Source: Chromera velia (Eukaryota; Sar; Chromeraceae). Taken from it: a stretch of 27,387 bases of DNA. The position numbers and the translations under genes are program-made. The stretch covers positions 22,501 through 49,887 of the forward strand of contig JAHBMJ010003043.1 in the NCBI GenBank assembly GCA_018398765.1, given 5' to 3'. Of this stretch, positions 10,312 to 18,795 are shown piece after piece (position 1 is the stretch's first letter; every line of letters begins with the position of its first letter). Below the pieces are notes generated by a model that did not search any database, was not told where the DNA came from, and was given only the letters and a program-made list of their open reading frames with translations.

Positions 10312-11319
10312 TTAACGGCCAACACCGGAGGCCTCCCCCCCGGCGTTTGCCTGCTGCTGCTCTACATTTCCATTCTGCACCTGCATCCTCTTCTTTCCCT
10401 TTTGCTCAATCCTGGGGCTCGGTTTCGGGATTCCTGTTTGCTGGCCATCTCTCTCTGTTCTCCCCATCACGAGATCTCCATCTCCCTCTGAGGCTCTCGG
10501 TTGGGGTTGCTCTGAGAGGGGAATGCCTAGTCTCTGAAGGGCCTTCCTCACCTCTTCTTTCTTCTGGTCGCTGGAAGCTGCATCTCCCATCACTCCCACT
10601 GTCTACTTTTTCATTGCCGCGTCTGTCTGCTCCTTTGTCCTTGGGATCACACAGCGGAGTTGGTCTCTTGTTTCTGGGTGCTGCATGTTGTTCTGTTCAT
10701 CAAAGAGGAAGTCGAAATCCCTTGCTACTGTTTCTCCACTGAAGACCATCTTCGTCATTGACCCCCACGACTGATGCTTCATCGACATCACCCCCTGGAA
10801 TGCCTCAAACATCGTCTCAGCAAACACTGCAGCCTGCAGTCGGGTATCTTTTCTCGCCCCATTGGGATCGAGTGCTGCTGTATAGATGAAATTCTTTACG
10901 TGTATGCGGATGTTTTTCTTGGGCAGTTTCAGTCCAAGAACAACCCGTGAGCAGATTCTCCTCTCCTCTTCCACCTTCTCCTTGGCCGATCTTTTCTGTC
11001 CCTTCTCCAAATTTCCCAGTCTCGTTTCGTGATCGTTCACCATCTGCTGCATCTTTCTTTGATGCTCCCCCATCTCTTCTATACTGTCTTTCAGTCCCTG
11101 GATCTTCCCTCCCAATTTCTCTTCTGTTCGAGCCTCACTTTCACGGAGTAGCCTTTCCATGGCACCTTCCGTGAGAGCTGGCTGCTCGGGCATCTTCTTC
11201 CTGTCCTTCAGCATCTCCTTGTGGGTCCCTTCTTCATCTGAGCTGATATCAGAGAGGCCAGGGCATTTCAGAAAGTTCGTCTCTGCGTCTCTTTCCTCCT
11301 GTTCTGTCATTCTGACCAC
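10312..11319 (-). pseudogene. LINE ORF1-like coiled-coil protein
   Basis: The frame begins at ATG 11319 (MVRMTEQEERD), passes one in-frame TAG (10603-10605) and ends at TAA 10312-10314. An acidic N-terminus is followed by a coiled coil at about residues 55-130 (AMERLLRESEARTEEKLGGK onward). Next comes a globular part with RVVLGLKLPKKNIRIHVKNF and FDFLFDEQNN, and then a Pro/Gln/Lys-rich tail. The layout (coiled coil, then a compact basic domain) matches LINE ORF1 proteins that trimerise and bind element RNA. I cannot confirm an RRM fold by eye. Its position directly upstream of the EN-RT frame on the same strand supports the assignment. Confidence 0.6.
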
Positions 11320-11744
11320 AAAGAAAAAGTGAGACGGCTAAGAATTTTTGACTGTTGCACGTGTGTCCAAAACTTTACCGTCTCTTCACCTTTTCTTCTC
11401 GGGAAGCTTTCGTTCCGATTCGCTCTGAGAGCGCAGCTCGCAGAAGACAGAAGACAGCTCACAGAAGACATAGCTGCGGAAAACGTTCACTAGCCATATG
11501 AATTGATATAATAACTTAAATTACGTTACTTAATTGGCCTAGTTACAACTGTTAATTAGTTTAATGACTATATATAATTATGATTTGATTTATGAGATAC
11601 ACTAAGAGATACAAATTTAATATAATGGCTAGTATAATGATCGATTAAATGAGATAGTTTACAAAGCATGGTTAGGAATACAAAATACTACTTACAACAG
11701 CTAGTACAAGTTGACTATACAACAGCTAGATGTTATGCTAGGTA
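11320..11744. other. Intergenic region, LINE 5' flank
   Basis: No coding frame is seen. The first ~170 bases are GC-balanced and include a short direct repetition of CAGAAGACA (11440-11470), which may be LINE 5' UTR. From about 11500 the DNA becomes AT-rich. An 11-bp direct repeat ACAACAGCTAG occurs at 11694-11704 and 11719-11729. Confidence 0.5.
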
Positions 11745-11806
11745 CTAGGCGATGCACATTGTTAAAAAAAAAAAAAATCTGAAAACGTCTATTCTTTTTT
11801 TTCTTT
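11745..11806. repeat. A-run/T-run repeat, left copy
   Basis: The order is CTAGGCGATGCACA, a run of A, the core AATCTGAAAACGTCTATT, then a run of T. The core recurs in the same orientation at about 13283-13300 with two differences. The outer GGCGATGCACA recurs in inverted orientation at about 13319-13329. It may be an end of a small repeat family. Confidence 0.4.
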
Positions 11807-12400
11807 TTATTTAAAATTTTATTGCATCTTTCTTCTCTCTTCCCGTTACGAACACACGGGAGGGGCAGAGTGAAAGTTTTTGGTCTGCTTAAAAAAGCTC
11901 TACATGAGAGGATTGAGCCGTTGGTAAGGGTCTTTTCCTTCAACAGACAAGGTAAGAGAGCAGGTGTGTCTGCTGAGGTCTTCTGCAAAGAGTCTTCCTG
12001 CATGGAAGAGAGGAAAGTTGATGACCTATGGCATAGATTATCGGTTTGCCTTCGGTGGGCTCCGCAAGGGAGGGGTTACGGGCCATTGACTCTGAGAGAC
12101 AGGCACATCGGTTGGAGTGAATGGTAATTCGGGTGTGGAGGGAGCAGACCCGGGAAGAAGGCGAGGAAATTGTTATAAGATAGCTTAAAGACAGATCCCG
12201 AAAGCGTTATAAAAATTGTTTGAGAGCTTTGTATTTTTTTTATTCACTTGAATCAGTTTGATGAACACTTTCTAACTTGTTATTTCTCGCTTTTTCCTCT
12301 GATTCCAAATCAGCTTTGCCGTTGAAGTCTTGCTTCAGCCTACTGTTTCTTAAAGTAGAGCTAGGATCTTGAACAAGACTTGCATGAACATGGACTGCCA
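11807..12400. other. Non-coding or relic segment with a short open frame
   Basis: A 101-codon frame (11822-12127, plus) lacks an ATG at its first codon and matches nothing I recognise. Its last half (EERKVDDLWHRLSVCLRWAP) looks protein-like. Since a LINE-type 3' end follows at 12401-12444 on the same strand, it may be a relic of that element's last ORF. Nothing else is supported here. Confidence 0.25.
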
Positions 12401-12444
12401 GGAGCTAGGCTCCGACGGTTATAGTCACTCATTCATTCATTCAT
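12401..12444 (+). repeat. Probable LINE 3'-end remnant: hairpin plus (ATTC)n
   Basis: A perfect hairpin GGAGC-TAG-GCTCC (12401-12413) is followed after a 15-17 base spacer by about three ATTC units (12431-12443). This is the same hairpin-spacer-tetranucleotide layout as the 3' end of the large LINE at 3937-3977, with different bases. It suggests a 5'-truncated copy of another LINE family on the plus strand. Confidence 0.4.
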
Positions 12445-12662
12445 ATGTAAAAAAAAATAAAGGTTAAATGACTAGCTTCAACTAGAGTTTGAATCATATC
12501 TAGGATCCTAGTTTCACTTTTAGCTTGGTAGACGCTTAAAAAGATTGACCAAAACTAGCTTCGACTAGAACTTCGAAATGTATATCGTCCTAGATATCGT
12601 CAAAGAGCCAGTCAAAGAACTTCGAAACTTTTTTCCCCAAAGAAGAGAGGAGGAGGAATGAG

Positions 12663-13055
12663 ATGGTAGAGGAGAGAGCACTTCAGCTTCTTGACGAAGT
12701 AGAATGGTTGGAAGATGTTTTCCAGGTCGACAGCTTTGCATCTAAAGAACTGTATGAAGATGTTGAAGATGAGGGAGAGAAGGAGGATGAGCAAGGTGAT
12801 GATGTAGATGCAGCGGCCAGCTATGAAAATGTGTTCAACCAAGAGCACGAGTCGATACCGCGTGGGGATGATACTGAAGTGGCTGCAGAATTTACGAGAA
12901 AGAAAGGGCGGATACAAGTCAATGTGAATGGAAAACAAAAAGACATGGTTAGTTTTTTTAATAGACACAGCAAAGAGAAGAGAGAAAAGTCTGGTGACAG
13001 TGCAGTTGAACAAAGGAAAAAAGATCGGTTGGTCCGTGTTCAACAAAGTCGATGA
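12663..13055 (+). CDS. Small acidic protein or exon, unknown function
   Basis: A 130-codon frame runs from ATG 12663 to TGA 13053-13055, and is open upstream only to 12594. Residues 1-50 are acidic and Leu-containing (ALQLLDEVEWLEDVF), and residues 35-60 are strongly Glu/Asp rich. The C-terminal third is basic (FNRHSKEKREKSGD, RKKDRLVRVQQSR). Coding-like composition in an otherwise AT-rich region is the main support. No domain is recognised. It might be an exon of a longer gene or a fragment of a DNA-transposon protein, since it lies between the two A-run/T-run repeats. Whether it is expressed is unknown. Confidence 0.35.
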   Translation: MVEERALQLLDEVEWLEDVFQVDSFASKELYEDVEDEGEKEDEQGDDVDAAASYENVFNQEHESIPRGDDTEVAAEFTRKKGRIQVNVNGKQKDMVSFFNRHSKEKREKSGDSAVEQRKKDRLVRVQQSR

Positions 13056-13068
13056 TGGAATGGTGAAG

Positions 13069-13253
13069 ACACTAGTAGAGACACTAGTAGAGACGAATGT
13101 ACAATAACAACTAGGACTAGAACTAGGGTTGAAACTAGGGTTGAAAGATATTTAAAACTTTAAGTTGAGTAATAAGTTTGCGGGGAAGTTAGTTCAAAGT
13201 TTAAAAGTACTTCTAAAAGGTGCTCCTCTAGGTGCTCCTTGAGGTGCTCTAAG
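13069..13253. repeat. Cluster of 12-bp tandem repeats
   Basis: Three unrelated 12-bp units are each tandemly repeated. ACACTAGTAGAG occurs twice (13069-13092), AACTAGGGTTGA twice (13121-13144), and an AGGTGCTCCTCT-type unit three times (13218-13253, degenerate). Nothing here codes. Confidence 0.75.
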
Positions 13254-13266
13254 AAATCCTTCGTAG

Positions 13267-13340
13267 AAAAAAAGAAAAAAAAAAATCTGGAAAGGTCTAT
13301 TTTTTTTTTTTTTACCACTGTGCGTCGCCCAGGCTAGGTG
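13267..13340. repeat. A-run/T-run repeat, right copy
   Basis: A run of A, the core AATCTGGAAAGGTCTATT, a run of T, then ACCACTGTGCGTCGCCCAG. It pairs with the copy at 11745-11806. The core is a direct repeat, and the outer CTGTGCGTCGCC is an inverted, diverged match to GGCGATGCACA. Confidence 0.4.
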
Positions 13341-13647
13341 TTATGCTCATGCATTCAAACCTCATTGTTCTTTTATTTACACTTTTTTTATGCTCATCTG
13401 CACACTGGTTTAATATTTTTAGTCTGACTTTCTTGTTGATACCGGGTGCAACGGCAAGTTCATCTAGCTACCAAGACTTCAAGGGGCAACTTGTGCCCCT
13501 TTAAATTTATTTTCAGTCAATTTTTGACCATATATGAAGACGTAAACCTCTTTCTAAAGCAAAAAACCTGTGATATGCAGACTAGCATCCAGAGACTATG
13601 CAGCAAAACAGCCGCTGATCTCTGTCTTTTTTAATTTTGGGATCAGG

Positions 13648-14070
13648 TGTGGGAGGCTTTCCAATGAACCGGTTCCCTTTGCGAAGATTCTCATCCCACC
13701 ATAACGGCTGGAGATTCGAGAAGTGAAGACGGGGAAGCAATGTTGCCCGGTCTAGCATCTCACCCCGGGGCACTTTGTACTTGATAGGTATAATGTAGTC
13801 AATGTGCCAACCTCCCCTTCCGTAGTTCTCCCACGATATGCCCGGATTCTGGCTAAAGAGCTTCTCAATGCGGGACTTCAGGTCTGAGAAGGAGCAGCCA
13901 AGGTGCTCTTCGGTGCGCATGCGGAAGGGAGGAGGAGGCTTTCCGTCTCGAATGGCGGCCAAACGCTGTCGAACGGTCACACTTATGACTCGTGACAAGC
14001 GGTAAACAACATCCTCTCTATACCGAACCCTTTCAGCCTCCCTCCGCCGCTGCTTTCTCGCTGCGAAGGC
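13648..14070 (-). other. HNH endonuclease domain 2, catalytic His replaced
   Basis: Closely parallel to domain 1: LGCSFSDLKSRIEK, GISWENYGRGGWHIDYIIPI, LHFSNLQPLW and ENLRKGNRFIGKPP. The key histidine of DHI is Tyr (DYI, about 13793-13804), explained by CAC to TAC. The domain therefore probably cannot cut. The frame ends at TAG 13582. Confidence 0.75.
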
Positions 14071-14232
14071 AGGGTTATCCTTTTGGCATTCTGCACACGA
14101 ACCCCGCAGACGATTGTGCTCACATATCTATGACCCTCCACACTCCTTGCACTGCCTCCGCCGACGACCGTGCTCACATATGCCTTTCCCCCCGCACTCT
14201 TTGCAGTCGTACTGCTGCCTTCCATGGGGACA
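14071..14232 (-). repeat. Second array of three Cys/His repeat units
   Basis: Three 54-bp units (CPHGRQQYDCKEC, CEHGRRRRQCKEC, CEHNRLRGSCAEC) repeat the layout of the first and last units of the larger array. TAG 14128-14130 is the 17th codon of unit 2. The last unit ends CQKDNP and joins HNH domain 2, just as CQRDNP joins HNH domain 1. Confidence 0.8.
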
Positions 14233-14739
14233 TAGACCTTTCTGCGAGGGTGCGGCAAGTGGAGTGCCTGTTGAGAAGAGAGCCTGTTCCTTCTCGAGCG
14301 TCCCCTCACCCGCTTTTGGAATGCTCCCTTCTCTCTCGTCAGAGACCGCGTCGCAATTTCGCGAAAAGGAGAGTGAACCACATTTTCCGTCACAACGAAG
14401 TACATTGGCAGGAGTATCAGGGGAGAGATCTATGTCGACAGACAAAGGGGAAGGAAGACAAACGGACAGATGCCTGACATGTGTTGGAAAAGGTGTAAGG
14501 GCCCCCACCCCGCTAATTCCCCCCCGTCTAATCACCCCTGATTGATGAACAGTAACGCTTTCCCCCGACTTCAGCCCCACAGTGTGTACCAGACTCCAAT
14601 TTTTTAAACACGCAGGAGAGCCAGCTCGCAGGGACAACTTGGGGTAATGTGTGGCGTAAGCCGTGCTGACGTGAGAGTCTTGAACGGGGGGGGGATTCAT
14701 GAGTCCTCTCTGTCTGACGGTGTCGGCGAGATGCGAAAT

Positions 14740-15135
14740 CGGTGGAGGCTTACCAACAAATCTATTGCCCTTCCGGAGGTTCTCTCCTGACCACATCGGT
14801 TGGAGGTTTGAAAAATGGAGACGGGAAACAAGGGTTTCTGTGTCGGGTTTCTGACCGTCAGGGCCAACATACATGATGGGCACAATATGGTCAACGTGCC
14901 ACAAACTCCCGTAATTCTCCCACGACATTCCGGGGTTGCCGTGGAAGTCATCTTTCTCGAGGTGGGGTTTGAGATCGGGGAACGAACAACCGAGGTACTC
15001 ATGGGTGCGTTCCTTCTTCTCGGATGGGGGAGTACCGTCTCGGACAGCACAGAGGTACTTCCAGACAGTCGATCTCATTGTGTTTGCCAGCCAGAAAACA
15101 AGCTGTTTCTGTCGTGTTTGTCTGGCCGCAAATAC
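14740..15135 (-). other. HNH endonuclease domain 1 (within the frame above)
   Basis: After the last repeat come NPVFAARQ, YLGCSFPDLKPHLEK and GMSWENYG. The nuclease core is WHVDHIVPI (about 14875-14905), followed by LHFSNLQPMW and ENLRKGN (about 14765-14815). The DHI histidine, the middle Asn and the final Asn/Lys are present, so this copy looks catalytically intact. The pattern GMSWENYG...WHxDHIxPI...NLQPxW is typical of HNH proteins of algae and large DNA viruses. Confidence 0.8.
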
Positions 15136-15837
15136 GGGATTGTCTCGTTGACATATCGCGCACTCACTTCTCCGCCGGCCATGCTCACAGAAACTGCCCC
15201 CACCACATTCCCTGCATCTTGTTCGTACCCGACCATACTGGCACAGTGTCCCGCCCCCACATTCCCTACACAATGAGCGCACACGGCCGTGCTCACAAAT
15301 CCCCCCCCCTCCACACTGGCGACACTTGCTACGTTAGCGCCCATGCCCACAAATACCCTTTCCATCGCAATCTATACAGAAGTATTTGATGCGACCGTGA
15401 ACACAAATTGAGCTTCCTCCGCATTCTTTGCACGCACTTCGTCTTCGTCCGTGCTCACAGATCCCGTTTCCCCAACACTCCTTGCAAAGCCTGCGCTGAC
15501 GTCCGTGTTCGCAAATTGCTGCCCCCCCACAATCTTTGCAATGCCTGCGCTGACGTCTGTGTTCGCAAATTGCTGCGCCCCCACAATCTTTGCAATGAGA
15601 ACGCTGACGACCGTGCTCACATAATGCTGATCCACCACAATCCTTATAATGAGAACGGCGACGTCCATGCTCACAAATCCTCTTCCCACCGCACTCTTTA
15701 CACTGGCTCCGCTGGCGTCCGTGTTCACAAAAAGCCTTCCCCTCGCACTCTTTACAATGTCTGCGTTGGCGCCCATGCTCACAGATTCCTTTGCCTCCGC
15801 AGTCCTTACACAGATATTTTTGTCTGCCATGTGGACA
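15136..15837 (-). repeat. 13 tandem 54-bp units encoding CxHGRx4CxxC repeats
   Basis: Thirteen consecutive 18-residue units have consensus CEHGRxRSxCKECGGKGI, starting with CPHGRQKYLC and ending with CEHGRRRSECAICQRDNP. Spacing is C-x-H-x6-C-x2-C. Unit 4 has Tyr for the third ligand (TAT for TGT), unit 6 has HRR for HGR, unit 10 contains the TAA stop, and unit 12 has QYG for EHG. The last unit runs straight into the HNH domain. This spacing differs from the EsV-1-7 repeat of brown algae and their viruses. Confidence 0.85.
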
Positions 15838-16572
15838 CAGAGACTTTCCTCTCTTGTCAAATTTCCGAACATCCGGGGGAAGACATGACGATTCGACTTG
15901 GGAAGGAGTAAAAGAACCGACACTCTCAATCTGCCTGCTCTTTCCCACAGCGTTTCCTGTAGCTGACTTCAATTCGGCCTTCGTCGGGGACAGAAAAATG
16001 GGAGAATGAGATTTGGTTTCCAAACTGCCCCATCCCAGGCCTGTCCGTCCCGTCAGGGACTGTGCCTCTCCGCGCTCATTTGCGGTGGAGCCAGAAGCCG
16101 CCGCACAGAACACCCTACGAACCTGTGCAACAGTGTAGACGGACTGTATGCTGCGAAGTTTGCAACGTCTTCCTACAACAACTGCGCCTCTGAAGGTGAT
16201 AGGGGTTCGGGGCAGGCAATCAGGCAGGCAATCGCCTGGTTCAGATGGGGGAGAGAAAACAGAGAGGCACGCCTGCTCTTGACTTATGCTGGCGCTTGAC
16301 CAAAGTGGGTTTACCGGACGTTGATGGTGCTCTGAAAGGCTGCGACTCCAAGTGGATATGGCAAGGCCACGACAAGGCCTGTCTTCAAGAACCATCCCCC
16401 CCCTCGAAATCCCCTGTTTTGGCGCAGCACCAACCTCCCACTTCTGCATACTGATGGTTTGTCTCCATTGTTTCTCTGGGGAGAGAACAGAACGCCTGCA
16501 CGGGGGGGTGGACACTGGGCAGAGGAGACGACCTGACATACGACGAGAGAAGGCCGCTGCGATGCGGTTCAT

Positions 16573-17691
16573 CTAGAAGGGTGACAGATATATAGAGCTG
16601 GTGGAAAGAGAGAAAAAGATCCAGCTGATCGAAGAGTGGTCAAACTCCGTAGGTGCACTCACGATGAAGTGTACATAGGTACGCTTTGTGCCTAGATGTA
16701 ATGTCGCGAGCATGCAACCATTCAATCTGAAAGAGCACTGTCACTCACTTGGACTCAGTGCTGTCAGCTGGTGGGTTTAATTTCAGGAAGTGATCGATGA
16801 CTGATCACAGCTATATAAGCAGCAACAGTTCTGCAACACTGCAGCAACACTATCGCAACTCTTGCGCAACACCTGTACGTGACTTGCATGGGGACGTCGC
16901 GACATGCAGTGCGAGTCTACTGTGCGACCCGCGGCGCGGCCGCCCTCCCAGGGCTAGCTTCCGCGCCGCATTCAATTATAGTCGTGGTGTGTAAAGGCAT
17001 GCATGCATTCATATGCATTCCTAAGGGCCTGACGTATACAAGAGACAAGCTGCTTCCAAAAGAACCACAATGACGATCGAATGAGTGAAAATGAAGCCAA
17101 AATGGCAGAGAACGACCCACATTGAACAACAGTGCAATGGGCTAGGCAATGGGAGGAGACGGCTTGTGCACGGCTAAGGTCCTTTGCCCTTCGCAGTGAC
17201 ACAGACGTCCCATTGCAACTTCCACAGGGCACCATGAGAGCGGTGAAGACAGGTCACGCCCTCCGCCTGGTATAGCTGGGCCTCTGTCTATTTTTTATTG
17301 GATTGGAAACGGGGAGACGGCATGGAAGAGGAAAGGAGATGGGAACAACGAACCGGAACGTAGACGGGGCCAGGGATAACATGGAACTTATTCCACCCAA
17401 AGGCCAGTCAATTAGCAAGATGGATGGATACCCCGAAGTGGACCTACGCACTCAGGGAGCCCCCTGAGGGACAGCCAACGCCTTGTTCTCCCCTAGGGTA
17501 TGACAACTAAAAAAGAAATAAATATAATCTAATTATAAACCCTAGGGGTATGTGTCACTCTGATTAGCTATAACTCTAAAAAGTGGTTTTTTAAGGTTTT
17601 TAGGAACTGACCTTATTCCTACGATAACACAACTTTTCAAATTAAATTTTATGACCTTTTATATATAGGAAAGTTAATTCGCCCTCTGAGG
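16573..17691. other. Intergenic region, no supported gene
   Basis: Only short frames under 75 codons are present, none coding-like. A TATATAAG box (16812-16819) on the plus strand is followed by CAACA-rich DNA. Small palindromic runs such as GCATGCATGCATTCATATGCATTC lie near 17000. The 17500-17690 part is AT-rich with CCCTAGGGG-type motifs. Confidence 0.5.
16812..16819 (+). promoter_or_regulatory. TATA-box-like element
   Basis: TATATAAG in a non-AT-rich context, upstream of several short plus-strand frames but not of a recognisable gene. It is listed only because it is a perfect TATA consensus. Confidence 0.15.
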
Positions 17692-18396
17692 TTCGCAAAC
17701 GCTCATGATGTCGGTTTGCAAACCTAATCCCCCAACCTGACCAAACCTGTTTAAACCCGTCTAAACCTAGTTCTAAATAGCTTTTGCATGAACACAGAGA
17801 AGATGAAAAGCAAACACAACTTGGCATTTTACCAGGAAACATCAAACAAACCGATCATTCAACGAATGTAGGATAAAGTCAAGAACACAAAAGCTGCCTT
17901 CATTCTTTCACACTTCAACAGACTTCTGAGTCACTTCTCCAGAGGTGTAATTTCCTTTTCAAATGCCTGGTCAACTTACTCTAATTCTCTATCTTCAATT
18001 CGTAAGCCGCCATCAATGTTTAATGCAGTGGGTTTCTAAATTCCTTAATCATGTGTGTGGTTTCCACGGAGAGGCGATCAAACAAACAAAGATCGTGCCA
18101 TATCGTACTAGGAAAGAAGAGAGGGAAAAAGGGTGGGAGGCAGGATAAGGAGAATACAGTGGTTACTATGAATGCTGATGCAAGCGAGGCTGTATCCCCT
18201 TCCTGAAATGCTCATGTACAGAGTGTCACAGACGTGGTCTTACTGGCAAAAACATATAAAATATGCTTTTAACAGATTATTCATATACAGATTTTAGAAG
18301 TTTGACCAAGTTTGGACAGGTTTGAAGAGGTTTAGAAGGTTTGAGTCTGGTGTGACCATAGTTTCCAAACCAATTCTAAACTTGGCGTAGCGAATG
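17692..18396. repeat. Fold-back element with imperfect inverted arms
   Basis: The left arm (about 17692-17775) and right arm (about 18298-18396) match as imperfect inverted repeats. GGTTTGCAAAC...CCAAACCTG on the left pairs with CAGGTTTGAAGAGG...GTTTCCAAACC on the right, and both continue outward with TTCGC/GCGAA. The arms are built of degenerate 10-bp units (TTTGRMNRGG). The ~520-bp interior has no coding frame of note, so a MITE-like non-autonomous element is the best guess. Confidence 0.45.
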
Positions 18397-18771
18397 GTTT
18401 TTAAACTCATCAAAACCTACCCTAACTTACCCTAACCTTAGCCACTTGACCCTATTTTAGCGTTTTTTAGGCTTTTCTAGAAAATTGAGCTCCAGAAATC
18501 TCTTTTAAAACATTAAAAATTTAAGTTTTTATTGAAAAACCTAACTTCAAACCTAGGGTACCCTCACAAAGTGTCAAACCCTAGGTTCTCTCTTCTCCCT
18601 GCATGTGCATGCAGATGTAAAACATGGAAGGCGGCACACACCTGGGGCAAGCAGCGGAGAAAGGAGATGAGCATCACGCAGAGCCCGTTCTTCCCAACCC
18701 TGCAGTAAGCGAAGAGGCATTATGAGAGGCACGCGGGGACACGGAGACAGATCACGGAACAGTAAGGATAG
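18397..18771. other. AT-rich spacer, then possible 5' UTR of the next element
   Basis: Up to about 18590 the DNA is AT-rich with CCTAACC/CCCTAAC motifs near 18417-18443. From 18590 the composition turns GC-rich and remains so into the plus-strand element, so that element's 5' end may lie around here. No gene is seen. Confidence 0.4.
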
Positions 18772-18795
18772 AGGAGTGCACAGGGAGTCCCACCC

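Larger units (their letters stand above)
3937..11319 (-). mobile_element. Degraded APE-type non-LTR retrotransposon (LINE)
   Basis: Read on the minus strand, the order is ORF1-like coiled coil (11319-10312), a second coiled-coil segment (10311-9256), a poly-Ser microsatellite, APE-like endonuclease, RT, a CCHC finger, a GC-rich 3' UTR and a tetranucleotide tail. This is the standard order of an APE-class LINE with ORF1 and ORF2. One frame runs from 11319 to about 6570 with only TAG/TAA interruptions (10603, 10312, 9256, 7114, 6769). A single frameshift near 6560-6575 is followed by another continuous frame to 4112, broken by TAG 6476, TGA 4796 and TAG 4736. The 5' boundary is not defined, because I could not find a convincing target-site duplication. 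The copy is non-autonomous as it stands. Confidence 0.85.
13582..16572 (-). pseudogene. Cys/His-repeat protein with two HNH nuclease domains, two stops
   Basis: One minus-strand frame spans 16572 to TAG 13582-13584 without any frameshift, interrupted only by TAA 15334-15336 and TAG 14128-14130. The order is an N-terminal segment of about 245 residues without a recognised domain, 13 Cys/His repeats, HNH domain 1 and a linker of about 165 residues. Three more repeats and HNH domain 2 follow. The TAA falls where neighbouring repeats have Gln (HGR-Q-R), so it is most simply CAA to TAA. HNH domains cut DNA using a metal held by His/Asn. The Cys/His units probably each hold a zinc ion and could bind nucleic acid. 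The linker resembles a former gene boundary, so this could be two tandemly duplicated genes rather than one. A gene model might instead treat the linker and stop as introns. Confidence 0.7.

Noticed and set aside
3923-11356. Possible target-site duplication TTTTTGAGTG (left) / TTTTTGACTG (right, about 11345) for the LINE
   Set aside because: Only ten bases with a mismatch, T-rich, and it would leave a 5' UTR of about 25 bases; too weak to define the element's end.
16589-16595. TATATA about 20 bases upstream of the HNH-gene ATG on the minus strand
   Set aside because: Too close to the ATG for a usual TATA-to-start distance, and the true gene start is uncertain.
18417-18443. CCCTAAC-rich stretch resembling interstitial telomeric repeats (also TAGGGTT at 13121-13144)
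   Set aside because: Degenerate, only two or three units, and in DNA generally rich in CCTA/CTAG; no array.
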